A stretch of DNA of 64,000 nt, taken from assembly GCA_041874725.1 (NCBI GenBank), contig CP097466.1, positions 4,278,001-4,342,000 of the forward strand, written 5' to 3'. Numbering within the stretch: position 1 is the stretch's first letter; every line of letters starts with the position of its first letter. Below are positions 25,467 through 34,669 of the stretch, one piece after another. This DNA comes from Duganella sp. BuS-21 (GTDB lineage Bacteria > Pseudomonadota > Gammaproteobacteria > Burkholderiales > Burkholderiaceae_D). Under the pieces are notes generated by a model. It was given only the letters and a program-made list of their open reading frames with translations, was not told where the DNA came from and did no database searches. The position numbers were made by a program, and so were the translations under genes.

Positions 25467-27009
25467 GTACATCTCCAGCGGCAATCACGTGCAGCACGGT
25501 GGTTTCATCGAGCGCGCCGCGCGGGTATTCGCCTCCGGCTTTACGGTCGCGCATGACGACGATGCGGTCGCTCACGCGCAGCACTTCGGGCAGTTCGGAC
25601 GAAATGAACAGGATGGACATGCCCTTGCGGCACAGCGCCGAGACGTAGTCCATGATTTCCTGCTTGGCGCGCACGTCGATGCCGCGCGTTGGTTCGTCCA
25701 GGATCAGCAGTTTGGGATCGGTGACCAGCCAGCGCGCCAGCAGGACTTTCTGCTGGTTGCCGCCGGAGAGCGAGCCGATAGGGGTTTCGATGCTGGCGGT
25801 CTTGATGCCGAGCGCTTTGACGTATTCTTCCGCCAGTTGCTGCTGACGTTTGAGCGGGATGGCGCGCATGATGCCACTGCGGGCTTGTAGGGCGAGGATC
25901 AGGTTTTCGCGCACCGACAGGTCGAGGATGGCACCTTCATGCTTGCGGTCTTCGGAGCAGAAGCCGATGCCGGCGGCGATGGCGTCGCGCGGCGTCGACA
26001 GGTTGCGTTCCTTGCCGTCGATGGTGATGGTGCCGCTATCGGCTTTGTCCGCGCCGAACAGCAGGCGTGCGGCCTCCGTGCGGCCGGAGCCCAGCAGGCC
26101 GGCAAGGCCCAGCAGCTCGCCCTCGCGGATCTCCAGATCCATCGGCAACAGCGCGCCCTTTCGGCTCAAGCCGACGGCGCGCAGAAACGACTTGAAGCGC
26201 CCACCCGCACCACCCGGCACGATGGCGGCGGCCGGCGCGCCTGCGTTGGCGGCGGCACCGGTGGCGGCTGGTGCGCCGACCATCTTGTTGACCAACTCAA
26301 CGCGCGACAGGTCGGCGGCAAGGTACTCGCCTTCCCGCTCGCCATTGCGCATCACGGTAATACGATCCGAAATCGCATAGGTCTGATCCAGGAAGTGCGT
26401 TACAAACAGAATCGCCATGCCCTGCTCGCGCAGGCCACGCAAAACGCTGAACAGCAAATCCACTTCCTTCTCATCCAGCGAGGAAGTCGGCTCATCGAGA
26501 ATCAGCACCTTGGCCGACACCAGCAGCGCGCGCGAAATGGCCACCATCTGCTGAATCGCCAGAGGATAATGCGCCAGCGGCTTGGTCACATCGATCCGCA
26601 CCTGCATGCGCTCCAGCAGCGCGGTCGCCTGCTTCGCCATGCCTGCCCAATCGATGCGTCCCAGCTTGCGCGGATAGCGACCAATAAAGATATTCTCCGC
26701 CACCGACAAATTCGGGCAGAGATTCACTTCCTGATAAACAGTGCTGATGCCAAGGTTCTGCGCCTCCAGCGTGGACTGCGGCTGTATCGCCTGCCCGGCC
26801 AGCAGAATCTGACCAAGGTCCGGCGTGTAAACACCGGTCAGCACCTTGATCAGCGTCGACTTGCCGGCGCCGTTCTGGCCCATCAGCGTATGCACTTCGC
26901 CTGGATAAAGCTTGAGCGACACGCCATTCAAGGCCTGCACGCCGGTGAAAGCCTTGCTGATGCCGCGCAGCTCCAGCACCGGCACGGGCGCAGAAGAGAT
27001 ATTCGTCAT
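25459..27009 (-). CDS. ytfR: Furanose ABC transporter ATPase (YtfR-like)
   Basis: The 516-residue protein contains two ABC ATPase domains in tandem. The first has Walker A GQNGAGKST (residue ~45), a variant signature PLAIQQMVAISRAL and Walker B VLILDEPTSSLDE. The second has a degenerate Walker A (GLLGSGRTEAARLL), the proper signature GSLSGGNQQKVLLAR and Walker B LLILDEPTRGIDVRAK. This arrangement is standard for sugar importers of the MglA/RbsA group. It powers the YtfQ-T-YjfF transporter. An Ala/Gly-rich linker (~240-265) separates the domains. Confidence 0.94.
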   Translation of the reverse strand: MTNISSAPVPVLELRGISKAFTGVQALNGVSLKLYPGEVHTLMGQNGAGKSTLIKVLTGVYTPDLGQILLAGQAIQPQSTLEAQNLGISTVYQEVNLCPNLSVAENIFIGRYPRKLGRIDWAGMAKQATALLERMQVRIDVTKPLAHYPLAIQQMVAISRALLVSAKVLILDEPTSSLDEKEVDLLFSVLRGLREQGMAILFVTHFLDQTYAISDRITVMRNGEREGEYLAADLSRVELVNKMVGAPAATGAAANAGAPAAAIVPGGAGGRFKSFLRAVGLSRKGALLPMDLEIREGELLGLAGLLGSGRTEAARLLFGADKADSGTITIDGKERNLSTPRDAIAAGIGFCSEDRKHEGAILDLSVRENLILALQARSGIMRAIPLKRQQQLAEEYVKALGIKTASIETPIGSLSGGNQQKVLLARWLVTDPKLLILDEPTRGIDVRAKQEIMDYVSALCRKGMSILFISSELPEVLRVSDRIVVMRDRKAGGEYPRGALDETTVLHVIAAGDVHA

Positions 27010-27014
27010 CGCGA

Positions 27015-27974
27015 TCAGTATTTACGGTTCGGGAATTCCTTGGCCGCGACTTCGGCCGGGAACACGCCTTCCTGCGTCACAACGCGTTTAGGCACAGGCT
27101 TGCCGGCCACGACATCCTTGGCGATCTGCATCAGCTGAGGGCCGAGCAGCGGATTGCATTCCACCGTCACGTTCAGCTTACCGGCGATCATGGCCTCGAA
27201 TGCGCCCTTCACACCGTCGATCGAAATCACCAGGATATCCTTGCCCGGTTTCAGGCCGGCTTCCTCGATCGCCTGGATCGCGCCAATCGCCATATCGTCA
27301 TTGTGCGCATACAGCACATTGATCTTCTTGCCCTCGGCCTTCAGGAACGCTTCCATCACTTCCTTGCCCTTGGCGCGCGTAAAGTCGCCGGTCTGCGAAC
27401 GCAGCACCTTCAACTTCGCATTGCCGGCGATGACTTCCTCGAAGCCCTTCTTGCGGTCCAGCGCAGGCGCCGAACCGACGGTGCCTTGCAATTCAACGAT
27501 ATTCAAAACGGCATCAGGCGTCTTCTTCTGACGCTCCACCAGCCAGCGGCCGGCGCGGCGGCCTTCTTCAACGAAGTCCGAACCGAGGAAGCTCACATAC
27601 AGCGAAGGATCGCTGACATTGACGGCGCGGTCGGTCAGGATCACCGGAATATTGGCGCGCTTGGCTTCGCGCAGCACGGTATCCCAGCCCGATTCCACCA
27701 CCGGCGAAAACGCGATCACGTCCACGCGCTGGGCGATGAACGAGCGGATCGCCTTGACCTGGTTTTCCTGCTTCTGCTGCGCGTCGGCGAATTTGAGGGT
27801 GACACCCTCCTTCTTGGCGGCGTCCTTGATCGAAACGGTGTTCGCGGTGCGCCATTCGCTTTCGGCGCCGACCTGCGAAAAACCGATCACCAGCGGTTTG
27901 GCGGCGAATGCGGGCATGCTAAGGGTGATGGCGGCGGCCAAAGCAGTGGCCAGTACGGTACGGCGATTCGTCAT
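27015..27974 (-). CDS. ytfQ: Furanose-binding periplasmic protein (YtfQ-like)
   Basis: The 319-residue protein has a signal peptide (MTNRRTVLATALAAAITLSMPAFA) and a two-lobed periplasmic sugar-binding fold: KPLVIGFSQVGAESEWRTAN, RVDVIAFSPVVESGWDTVLR, AHNDDMAIGAIQAIEEAGLK and VTVECNPLLGPQLMQIAKDV. YtfQ relatives bind galactofuranose; in this locus an arabinose-containing furanose is likely. It is first in the transporter operon, and its upstream gap contains palindromic GATAT motifs. Five bases separate it from ytfR. Confidence 0.93.
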   Translation of the reverse strand: MTNRRTVLATALAAAITLSMPAFAAKPLVIGFSQVGAESEWRTANTVSIKDAAKKEGVTLKFADAQQKQENQVKAIRSFIAQRVDVIAFSPVVESGWDTVLREAKRANIPVILTDRAVNVSDPSLYVSFLGSDFVEEGRRAGRWLVERQKKTPDAVLNIVELQGTVGSAPALDRKKGFEEVIAGNAKLKVLRSQTGDFTRAKGKEVMEAFLKAEGKKINVLYAHNDDMAIGAIQAIEEAGLKPGKDILVISIDGVKGAFEAMIAGKLNVTVECNPLLGPQLMQIAKDVVAGKPVPKRVVTQEGVFPAEVAAKEFPNRKY

Positions 27975-28049
27975 GGTTTAGTCTCCTGATAAGTTTTTTT
28001 TATGTGTTTTCCAGATCAATACTATGAGAAACACAAATATCTATCCAAT

Positions 28050-28084
28050 GATATTTTCGCATCCTGCAATATCAATTTTGATAT
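28050..28084. promoter_or_regulatory. Candidate operator upstream of ytfQ
   Basis: GATATT (28050-28055) and AATATC (28068-28073) form a spaced palindrome, overlapping a perfect palindrome ATATCAATTTTGATAT (28069-28084). It lies about 75-110 bases before the ytfQ start, a typical LysR activation distance. Confidence 0.55.
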
Positions 28085-28085
28085 G

Positions 28086-30509
28086 TCAACGCAGCAGCCG
28101 GAGGCCGTACAAGCCGCCGGCGACCGAGCCGTCGCGCGCGACGAACTTGACCACCAGCTTGCCGCCCTCTGTGGCGCCGGGCGCAATCGCGTAATCGCGG
28201 CTGTAAAGCTCCTGCGCGGCACTGGCATCGAGGCGCACTTCGGCCAGCAGCTTGTCGTTGATAAGGATATCGAAACGGCGACCGGCGTCGAGTTTTGAAT
28301 ATGTCAGCCGCAGCGCGCGCGCCTCGCCTTTGCGGTCGGTCAGCTCGTAGCTGAACCATCCGGTCGCGTGGCGCCAGTGCTTGCCCTTGTAGACGCCGGC
28401 GTCCGCGCCTTCGGCCTTGAAGAAGTGGTCGGACTCGGGCTGCTGCTCGCCCGGCGCCACCTGGTCGATGGTATGCGCATCGAGCGCAAGGCGCTCCTTC
28501 TCATCTTCAGCCGCCTTGGCGCGGCGCTCGGCTAGATCGCCCGGCGTCGAATACGGCCAGTAAACGACGTAGCGCGCATCATGGACACGGAAGAACGGCA
28601 CGAAGGTGGTCGGCCCGCTCTGCGGGGCCTGCACCAGTCCCGGCGCGGTAAACGTCAGCGGACGGCCGGGAACGGGACGGAAGCGGTCGGCGAAGGCCAG
28701 GTTGTCGCTCACCAGCACCGGCGCCTGGTCCAGCGGACATACAGGGCCGCTGGCGATGTGGCCCATGCGGCTATCGTCGGCAAGATAGTTGAGGCGCTCG
28801 CCGGGGAATGGATTGGTTTTAGCGGCCAGCACCAGAGGGCCGTACAGTACGGCGTACCAGGCCGACTTGTCGGGCATCTGCTCCAGGCGTGTTTTCATCG
28901 GCAGACGGATTTCCACCTTGTCGCCGTCGCGCCACGCACGACGCACGTTGGCATAGCGGTCCGCACCGACGGCTACAGTCACCGGCTTGCCGTTGACGGC
29001 GATGCGCAAAGCACCCTGCTCCACCCATTCCGGATAGCGGATCTTCATCGTGAAGGTCTTGTTGCCCTTGACGGTGATAGTGCTGCGGTCTTCATCCGGG
29101 AAGCGGTTGGACTGGCGAATCTGCACGCCCTGCTCGCGCCAATCCAGCGTCGACGGGATGAACAGGTTGACGTACAGGCGGTCGCCGCGATGCGCGTAGA
29201 TGAATTCACCGTATTTGGCGTGGCTTTCGATGCCGGAGCCGACGCAGCACCACATGGCCTGCTGCGGCTGCGAGTACATGCGGTAGTGGTTGGGCCGCAT
29301 CGGCGTGAAGTACACGAAGCCGCCGCTGTCGGGCCGCTGCGAGGACAGGATGTGGTTGTACACCGCGCGCTCGTAGTAATCGGCGTAGCTGCCTTTGGCG
29401 TCACCGAGGAACAGCAGCTCGGTGAGCTTGAGCATATTGTAGGTGTTGCAGGTTTCCGGGCCTTCCACTTCTTCGAGCATGGACGTGTAGTCTTTATCGT
29501 CGTGGAAGTGCTCTTTCACGCTGTTGCCGCCGATAGCGACGGTGCGGTGATCGTGCACGGTCTGCCAGAAGAACTGCGCCGCGCGTTGCCAGTCGCGGCG
29601 GCCGGTGATGTCGCCGATGCGCTTGAAGCCGATGACTTTCGGGATCTGCGTGTTGGCGTGCAAGCCGGTGAGTTGGTCCTTGCCTTCTTCAAGCGGGCGC
29701 AGGATGGCCTGGTGGGAGAAGCGGATCGCCAGGTCCATGTATTTCTGTTGGCCGGTGATTTGATAGACGTCGGCCAGTACTTCGTTCATGCCACCATGCT
29801 CGCTGCGCAGCATGGATTGCATCTGTTCTTCGTTCAATTGTGCGGTCAGCCCGATGGTCCAGTCGCACAGCGCAATCAGCATGGTTCGGGCGTCGGCGTT
29901 GTCGGCGTAGAGGTAGGCGTCGCGCAGACCGGCGTAGGTTTTGTGCAGGTTGTACCACGGGACCCACTTGCCGTTCACCGAGAAATTGTCGGCGTGGAGT
30001 TTGCCGTTGGCGATGTCCTGCCATGCGGCCGCGCCGCCGGGGATGCCGCCGATGTAGCCGTTGCCGTTGGCTTGCTGGCAGCGCTTGAGTTCAGCGACGA
30101 AGTAGTTCAGGCGCTGTTCGATTTGCTTGTCGCCGGTGGCAGCCAGCATCAGGGCCAGCGCGGTCAGATAGTGGCCGCCCATGTGGCCATCGAGGCCGGT
30201 GGATTCCCAGTTGCCGTAGGTCGGCTTCTTTAACGGAAGGCCGGCTTCGCGCAGGAATGGCGCCAGCAGGCGGTCCACGTCAAGCGAGAGGATATAGCGC
30301 AGGTCGGTCTGTTGAGCTTCCAGGAAGGGACTGGGGCCTAGGCGCACGGCGCTGAGCGGGAACAGGGAGGTCGCGCCGTCGGTGAGCGCACCGCGTGACG
30401 TGGCGGCACCGAGCGCACCGCTGGACGCGACGGTGGCGGCCGCGCCGGCGGCCAGTTTTAGTGCGCGGCGGCGGGAGGCCTGCGCGTCAGACGTGCGCGC
30501 GGCCGCCAT
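28086..30509 (-). CDS. GH127-type beta-L-arabinofuranosidase
   Basis: The 807-residue enzyme carries a twin-arginine signal (SRRRALKLAAGAAATVASSG) and a long (alpha/alpha)6-barrel of the DUF1680/GH127 family. Motifs place the zinc-cysteine site: EGPETCNTYNMLKL gives Glu352 and Cys354, and WCCVGSGIESHAKYGEF gives Cys421-Cys422, matching the metal-bound Cys/Glu pattern in which a Cys acts as nucleophile. An extra C-terminal ~130 residues form a beta-rich domain. It should release beta-linked L-arabinofuranose in the periplasm. Its ATG overlaps the stop of the upstream GH43 gene (TAATG). Tat export suggests folding with metal in the cytoplasm. Confidence 0.92.
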   Translation of the reverse strand: MAAARTSDAQASRRRALKLAAGAAATVASSGALGAATSRGALTDGATSLFPLSAVRLGPSPFLEAQQTDLRYILSLDVDRLLAPFLREAGLPLKKPTYGNWESTGLDGHMGGHYLTALALMLAATGDKQIEQRLNYFVAELKRCQQANGNGYIGGIPGGAAAWQDIANGKLHADNFSVNGKWVPWYNLHKTYAGLRDAYLYADNADARTMLIALCDWTIGLTAQLNEEQMQSMLRSEHGGMNEVLADVYQITGQQKYMDLAIRFSHQAILRPLEEGKDQLTGLHANTQIPKVIGFKRIGDITGRRDWQRAAQFFWQTVHDHRTVAIGGNSVKEHFHDDKDYTSMLEEVEGPETCNTYNMLKLTELLFLGDAKGSYADYYERAVYNHILSSQRPDSGGFVYFTPMRPNHYRMYSQPQQAMWCCVGSGIESHAKYGEFIYAHRGDRLYVNLFIPSTLDWREQGVQIRQSNRFPDEDRSTITVKGNKTFTMKIRYPEWVEQGALRIAVNGKPVTVAVGADRYANVRRAWRDGDKVEIRLPMKTRLEQMPDKSAWYAVLYGPLVLAAKTNPFPGERLNYLADDSRMGHIASGPVCPLDQAPVLVSDNLAFADRFRPVPGRPLTFTAPGLVQAPQSGPTTFVPFFRVHDARYVVYWPYSTPGDLAERRAKAAEDEKERLALDAHTIDQVAPGEQQPESDHFFKAEGADAGVYKGKHWRHATGWFSYELTDRKGEARALRLTYSKLDAGRRFDILINDKLLAEVRLDASAAQELYSRDYAIAPGATEGGKLVVKFVARDGSVAGGLYGLRLLR

Positions 30510-31522
30510 TACTGCGCCGGCAGCTGGTTGCTGCGGTACTTGTTCAGGTCCGCCTGGTCGACACTCGGCCAGCCGGCGTCGTCAAACTTCATTTCCATGA
30601 TCTTCAGCTTTTGCAGATACTTGTCAGCGGTTTCGTAAGCGTGCAGCACCAGATAGTCCTTGCCATCGAAGGTGTAGGCGCTGTTGTGGCCCAAGCCTTT
30701 CCAGTCCTTGTCGCCGGCGATGAGCAGCGAGCCGCCCCCCTTCATCATGTCGACGCCGTTCTTGTCCACGTATGGCCCGGTCACTTCCTTCGAGCGGCCG
30801 ACCACCAGATGATAGGTACTGTCAGCCTTCTTGCAGCAAAGGCCGAAGGACGCAAACTGATAGTAGTAGTCGCCCTTCTTGAAAATGTAAGGCGCCTCGA
30901 TCTCGCCCACACCAGCGCTTTCGCCGGAGCCGGCCGCGCCGTTGCTGCGGCTGGCGATGGCGTGCCATTCCTGCGGCTCGGCCAGGCCGGTCCATTCCTT
31001 GTTCAACTTGACCATTTTCAAGCCGCTCCAGAACGAGCCGAACGCCATCCAGGCATTGCCCTTGCTGTCTTCGATCACGTTCGGATCGATGGCGTTCCAA
31101 TCGTCACGATTAGGCACGGACTGCAGCACCATGCCCTTGTCCTCCCAACGATAATCGGCAGAGCGCGGGTTCAGCGTTTTATTGACGGTGACGCCGATGC
31201 CGGAGGTGTTCTTGCCGAATCCGGACACGGAGTAATATAAATAGTATCGGCCGTTATGGAACTGGATGTCCGGCGCCCAGATATGGTCGTCAAACGTCGG
31301 TGCGGCTTGCTTCGCCCACACCGGCTGGCCCTTGAACACGCGGCCCTCCGTCGTCCAGTTCTTCATGTCCTTCGAGCTGTAGAAAGTGATACCCGGCCCT
31401 GTGCTGAACACATAGTAGGTATCGCCTTCCTTGGCCATCACCGGATCGTGCACACTGACTTCTTTGGCAGTGCTACCCGCAGCCGCTAGCGCAAGCGCCA
31501 CCATCGATAAAACGTACTTCAT
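30509..31522 (-). CDS. Exported GH43 arabinanase-type enzyme
   Basis: The 337-residue protein has a short signal peptide and a complete GH43 propeller of the endo-arabinanase type. The catalytic triad is visible as Asp26 (VSVHDPVMA), Asp146 (WNAIDPNVI) and Glu209 (GEIEAPYIF); IWAPDIQFHNGRYYLYYSVS is characteristic of arabinan-active subfamilies. It likely cuts alpha-1,5-arabinan or arabino-oligosaccharides. It is followed directly by the GH127 gene and preceded 13 bases away by another GH43 gene, all in one operon. Confidence 0.9.
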   Translation of the reverse strand: MKYVLSMVALALAAAGSTAKEVSVHDPVMAKEGDTYYVFSTGPGITFYSSKDMKNWTTEGRVFKGQPVWAKQAAPTFDDHIWAPDIQFHNGRYYLYYSVSGFGKNTSGIGVTVNKTLNPRSADYRWEDKGMVLQSVPNRDDWNAIDPNVIEDSKGNAWMAFGSFWSGLKMVKLNKEWTGLAEPQEWHAIASRSNGAAGSGESAGVGEIEAPYIFKKGDYYYQFASFGLCCKKADSTYHLVVGRSKEVTGPYVDKNGVDMMKGGGSLLIAGDKDWKGLGHNSAYTFDGKDYLVLHAYETADKYLQKLKIMEMKFDDAGWPSVDQADLNKYRSNQLPAQ

Positions 31523-31535
31523 TGCGAACCTCTTC

Positions 31536-33110
31536 CTAGTTGCCTGTACGGGCGCCCCAGATGGACACGCCGTCCACCGATTGCGCCGTCCACGTCACCA
31601 CAAACGCGCTGGCGTTGGTATTCCACTGGCGCGACAGCACGCCAGCAAAAGTACCAGTCGCACCCAGCGCGATGGTGATCTTGTTGCTGCCGTCGTGCTT
31701 CCACGTACCGCTCGCCGTACCCGAGACCGTACCATCCGCCGCCAGCACCACATTCTGCGACGCCTTGATCGCCGTCGAGATGTCCTTGCCGTGGTTGATC
31801 ATCTTGTACGATCCCGCCACATCCGCCGCAGTCACCTCTGCCGACAAAGCCGTCGCGTTCTTGCTGAGCGGCGCATAACGGAACGGCGCCACCACCGGCC
31901 AGCCGTCCGCATTGATGAACATCTCATGCACGCGGATCTGGTGCTGCTCGCCCATGCCCGGGAAGCGGGTATGGAAGATCAGGAAGTACTGTCCGGTCGC
32001 GGCCTCATAGTACGCCGAGTTGTGGCCCGCCGAAACATAGCCCAGTGCCGTCCCAGTCTCGCCGGCAGCCAGCGCGAACTGGTGATTGCCCATGATCTTC
32101 TGGCCGAACGGCGCGATGGTCGCGTCGTCGAACAGCGGCAGCGCGGGATTCGACTTGACGTTGGCCATGTCGTTGCCCTTCGCGTCCAGATACGGACCGT
32201 CCGGATTCACCGAACGCGATACGCGCATGTTGTACGCGCCGTTCGCATCCAGCCCGCCGAAGGAGGTGAACATGTAATAGAACTTCGACTGCGGGCTGTA
32301 CATCACATACGCGCCTTCGATGCGGCTGTGGTTACCGCCGAGCAGATGCTTGCCGTAGCCCTGCCCCGGTTTCTGCAGGCCGGTAGTGGTGTCCATCTCC
32401 AGGATGAAGATACCGCCCGAGTAGGAACCGTAAATCATCCACAGCTTGCCCTGCTGGTCGAAGAAGGTGTTCGGGTCCACTACGTTCGGCATGGTCAGCG
32501 CGTCGTAGATGGTCTTGCCGTCTTCGCCCGGCAGACCCCACATGCCAGACTTTAGCAAGATCTGCTTGTTGACGTACGGGCCTTCCACCTTGTCCGCCAC
32601 CGCGAGACCCAGCGCCGAGCGCGGGGAATCGCCTTTGCAGGCGCAGTAGTAGTGATAGAACTTGCCGTCGGCGAGCTTCACTACGTCCGGCGCCCACAGG
32701 TCCGTCACCTGTGCCCAGGCGAAGGTGTCGGCCAGCGAGGTCACTACGTTGTTGAACAGTGGATTGGATGCCGTGACGTTGTCGGCGATCTTGGTCCAGT
32801 TCATCAGGTCCGTCGACTTGGCGGCTGCCAGGTGCGAGCCGAACAAGTAGAAGGTGCCGTCCACCTTGATAACGGACGGATCGTGTACGGAGGCTTCCGC
32901 AAACGTGATGCTGGTTGGCGTTGGCGTCGGTGTGGGCGTTGGCGTTGGCGTCGGCGTCGGCGTTGGCGTTGGCGTCGGCGTCGGCGTCGGCGTCGGAGCA
33001 GGCGTTGGAGCAGGGGTGGCGCCACCTCCTCCCCCGCCGCAGCCGGCCAGCATCAGCGCGACGCCACCAGCGGTAATCACCTTGCGGCGCGTGATTTTAA
33101 TATCGTCCAT
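31536..33110 (-). CDS. Lipoprotein GH43 endo-arabinanase with Pro-Thr linker
   Basis: The 524-residue protein starts with ITRRKVITAGGVALMLAGC, combining a twin-arginine-like motif and a lipobox with Cys24, so it should be a membrane-anchored lipoprotein. A Gly stretch and a ~35-residue Pro-Thr repeat form a flexible spacer. The GH43 domain (residues ~70-400) has Asp77 (SVHDPSV), Asp212 (NVVDPNTFF) and Glu265 (SRIEGAYVM). Residues ~425-524 resemble the C-terminal barrel of extracellular endo-alpha-1,5-arabinanases. It probably acts on long arabinan at the cell surface or in the periplasm, feeding the other enzymes of the operon. Confidence 0.9.
   Translation of the reverse strand: MDDIKITRRKVITAGGVALMLAGCGGGGGGATPAPTPAPTPTPTPTPTPTPTPTPTPTPTPTPTPTSITFAEASVHDPSVIKVDGTFYLFGSHLAAAKSTDLMNWTKIADNVTASNPLFNNVVTSLADTFAWAQVTDLWAPDVVKLADGKFYHYYCACKGDSPRSALGLAVADKVEGPYVNKQILLKSGMWGLPGEDGKTIYDALTMPNVVDPNTFFDQQGKLWMIYGSYSGGIFILEMDTTTGLQKPGQGYGKHLLGGNHSRIEGAYVMYSPQSKFYYMFTSFGGLDANGAYNMRVSRSVNPDGPYLDAKGNDMANVKSNPALPLFDDATIAPFGQKIMGNHQFALAAGETGTALGYVSAGHNSAYYEAATGQYFLIFHTRFPGMGEQHQIRVHEMFINADGWPVVAPFRYAPLSKNATALSAEVTAADVAGSYKMINHGKDISTAIKASQNVVLAADGTVSGTASGTWKHDGSNKITIALGATGTFAGVLSRQWNTNASAFVVTWTAQSVDGVSIWGARTGN
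32917..33018. repeat. 6-bp tandem repeat encoding Pro-Thr linker
   Basis: About 16 near-perfect copies of GGCGTY (plus strand) encode alternating Pro and Thr on the minus strand. Copy-number change keeps the frame and would lengthen or shorten the spacer. Confidence 0.9.
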
Positions 33111-33114
33111 GTGC

Positions 33115-34656
33115 TTACTCCACCGCTACCACGATTACGGCCTTGGCCGGCACCTTGACGGTCAGCTTGCCATCGGCGCCGGCAGCGGCGCTGAACGGCA
33201 CCGGCTTGATCGCTTGCGGCGCCGTGAAGGTATTATGCGCATCCATCGCGGCAGCGGTCAGCACGCGGCCTTTGACAGCCTTCACGCTCTGGCCAGGAAT
33301 ATTCACCGCCACATCGGCAGCCTTGTTCGGATTGGTGTTCACCAGCGCCAGATACAGCTTGCCGTCCGTGCCGCGCGCGGCCGATGCGCTGATCTCAGGC
33401 ACCTTCACATTGCCGACGGTGTAGTCTGGATTATCCTTCAGCGTGATCGGCAGCGAGGTCGCGCCCTGGAACGGCACGTACATCTGGTAAGCGTAGTAGG
33501 TCGGCGTCAGCACCATCTTGTCCTTGTCGGTCAGGATCATCGCCTGTAACACGTTGACCATCTGCGCGATGTTCGTCATGCGCACGCGTTCCGCATGGGC
33601 ATGGAAGATGTTGAAGTTCAGCGCAGCGACAACCGCATCGCGCAGGGTATTCTGCTGGAACAGGAAGCCGGGATTGGTGCCCTTCTCGACGTCGTACCAG
33701 GTGCCCCATTCATCGACGAACAGGCCCAGTTTCTTCTCAGGGTCATGCTTGTCCATGGCCGCGCTGTTCTTCTGGATATGGCTTTCCATGCGCAGCGTGT
33801 TGGACAAGGTGGAGATCCACTCGTTTTCCTGGAAGGCGGTCGACGCGCCCTTGACTTCCCACTTACCGGTCGGGATGGTGTAGTAGTGGAAGCTGATGCC
33901 GTCGGTCTGCTTCTTCAGTTCCTTGCTCAGCACTTCGGACCAGATGACGTCATTGTCGTTGCCGCCGCTGGCGACGATTTTAGGACGATACTGCTTCGGC
34001 GCGCGCAGGAAAGTCTCGACCTGCTTGTACAGATCCGTGTAGTACTGCGGGCTCATATTGCCGCCGCAGCCCCAGGCTTCATTACCGACGGCGAAGTACG
34101 CCACCTTAAACGGTTTGTCGCGGCCGTTCTTGCGGCGCATGTTGGCCAGCGTGGACTTGCTGTCGGAGGTCATATACTCGACCCACTCCGACATCTCTTG
34201 CGCGCTGCCGGTGCCCAGGTTGCCGTTGACGTAGGCGTCGGCACCCAGCAGGTCGACCAGGTCGAAGAATTCGTGCGTGCCGACGGCGTTGGATTCGTCT
34301 ACGCCGCCCCAGTTGGTGTTGACCTTGACAGGGCGCTTCTCGCGCGCGCCGATACCGTCGCGCCAGTGGTATTCATCGGCGAAACAGCCGCCCGGCCAGC
34401 GCACCAGCGGCACCTTGATGTCCTTCAGCGCGCCGACCACGTCGTTGCGCCAGCCCTTGGTGTTGGGCGTCTTGGATTTCGGACCGACCCAGATGCCTTC
34501 ATAGATACCGGTGCCCAAGTGCTCGGCGAACTGGCCGTAGACATCCTTGTTGATGACGGCACCCGGCTTGGCGATATCGATAGTGACTTCGGCCGCGAAC
34601 ACGCCGCCCGAAGCCAGCATGCACATGGTAAGGACAGCTCGTTTAATTGGGTTCAT
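33115..34656 (-). CDS. GH51 alpha-L-arabinofuranosidase, exported
   Basis: The 513-residue enzyme has a signal peptide (MNPIKRAVLTMCMLASGGVFA), which is uncommon in bacterial GH51 enzymes that are often cytoplasmic. The TIM-barrel motifs are clear: GQFAEHLGTGIYEGIWVG, VRWPGGCFADEYHWRDGIG, VGNEAWGCGGNM (acid/base Glu193) and LFVDEWGTWYD (nucleophile Glu316), followed by a C-terminal beta-sandwich. It removes alpha-linked arabinofuranose side chains. AAGGAGA precedes the ATG at 34656. It lies between GH97 (13 bases upstream) and GH43 (4 bases downstream). Confidence 0.95.
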   Translation of the reverse strand: MNPIKRAVLTMCMLASGGVFAAEVTIDIAKPGAVINKDVYGQFAEHLGTGIYEGIWVGPKSKTPNTKGWRNDVVGALKDIKVPLVRWPGGCFADEYHWRDGIGAREKRPVKVNTNWGGVDESNAVGTHEFFDLVDLLGADAYVNGNLGTGSAQEMSEWVEYMTSDSKSTLANMRRKNGRDKPFKVAYFAVGNEAWGCGGNMSPQYYTDLYKQVETFLRAPKQYRPKIVASGGNDNDVIWSEVLSKELKKQTDGISFHYYTIPTGKWEVKGASTAFQENEWISTLSNTLRMESHIQKNSAAMDKHDPEKKLGLFVDEWGTWYDVEKGTNPGFLFQQNTLRDAVVAALNFNIFHAHAERVRMTNIAQMVNVLQAMILTDKDKMVLTPTYYAYQMYVPFQGATSLPITLKDNPDYTVGNVKVPEISASAARGTDGKLYLALVNTNPNKAADVAVNIPGQSVKAVKGRVLTAAAMDAHNTFTAPQAIKPVPFSAAAGADGKLTVKVPAKAVIVVAVE

Positions 34657-34669
34657 TTCAGTCTCCTTT

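Noticed and set aside
32854..33549. Plus-strand ORF with a long Gly-Val repeat
   Set aside because: It is the complement of the Pro-Thr repeat in the GH43 lipoprotein gene.
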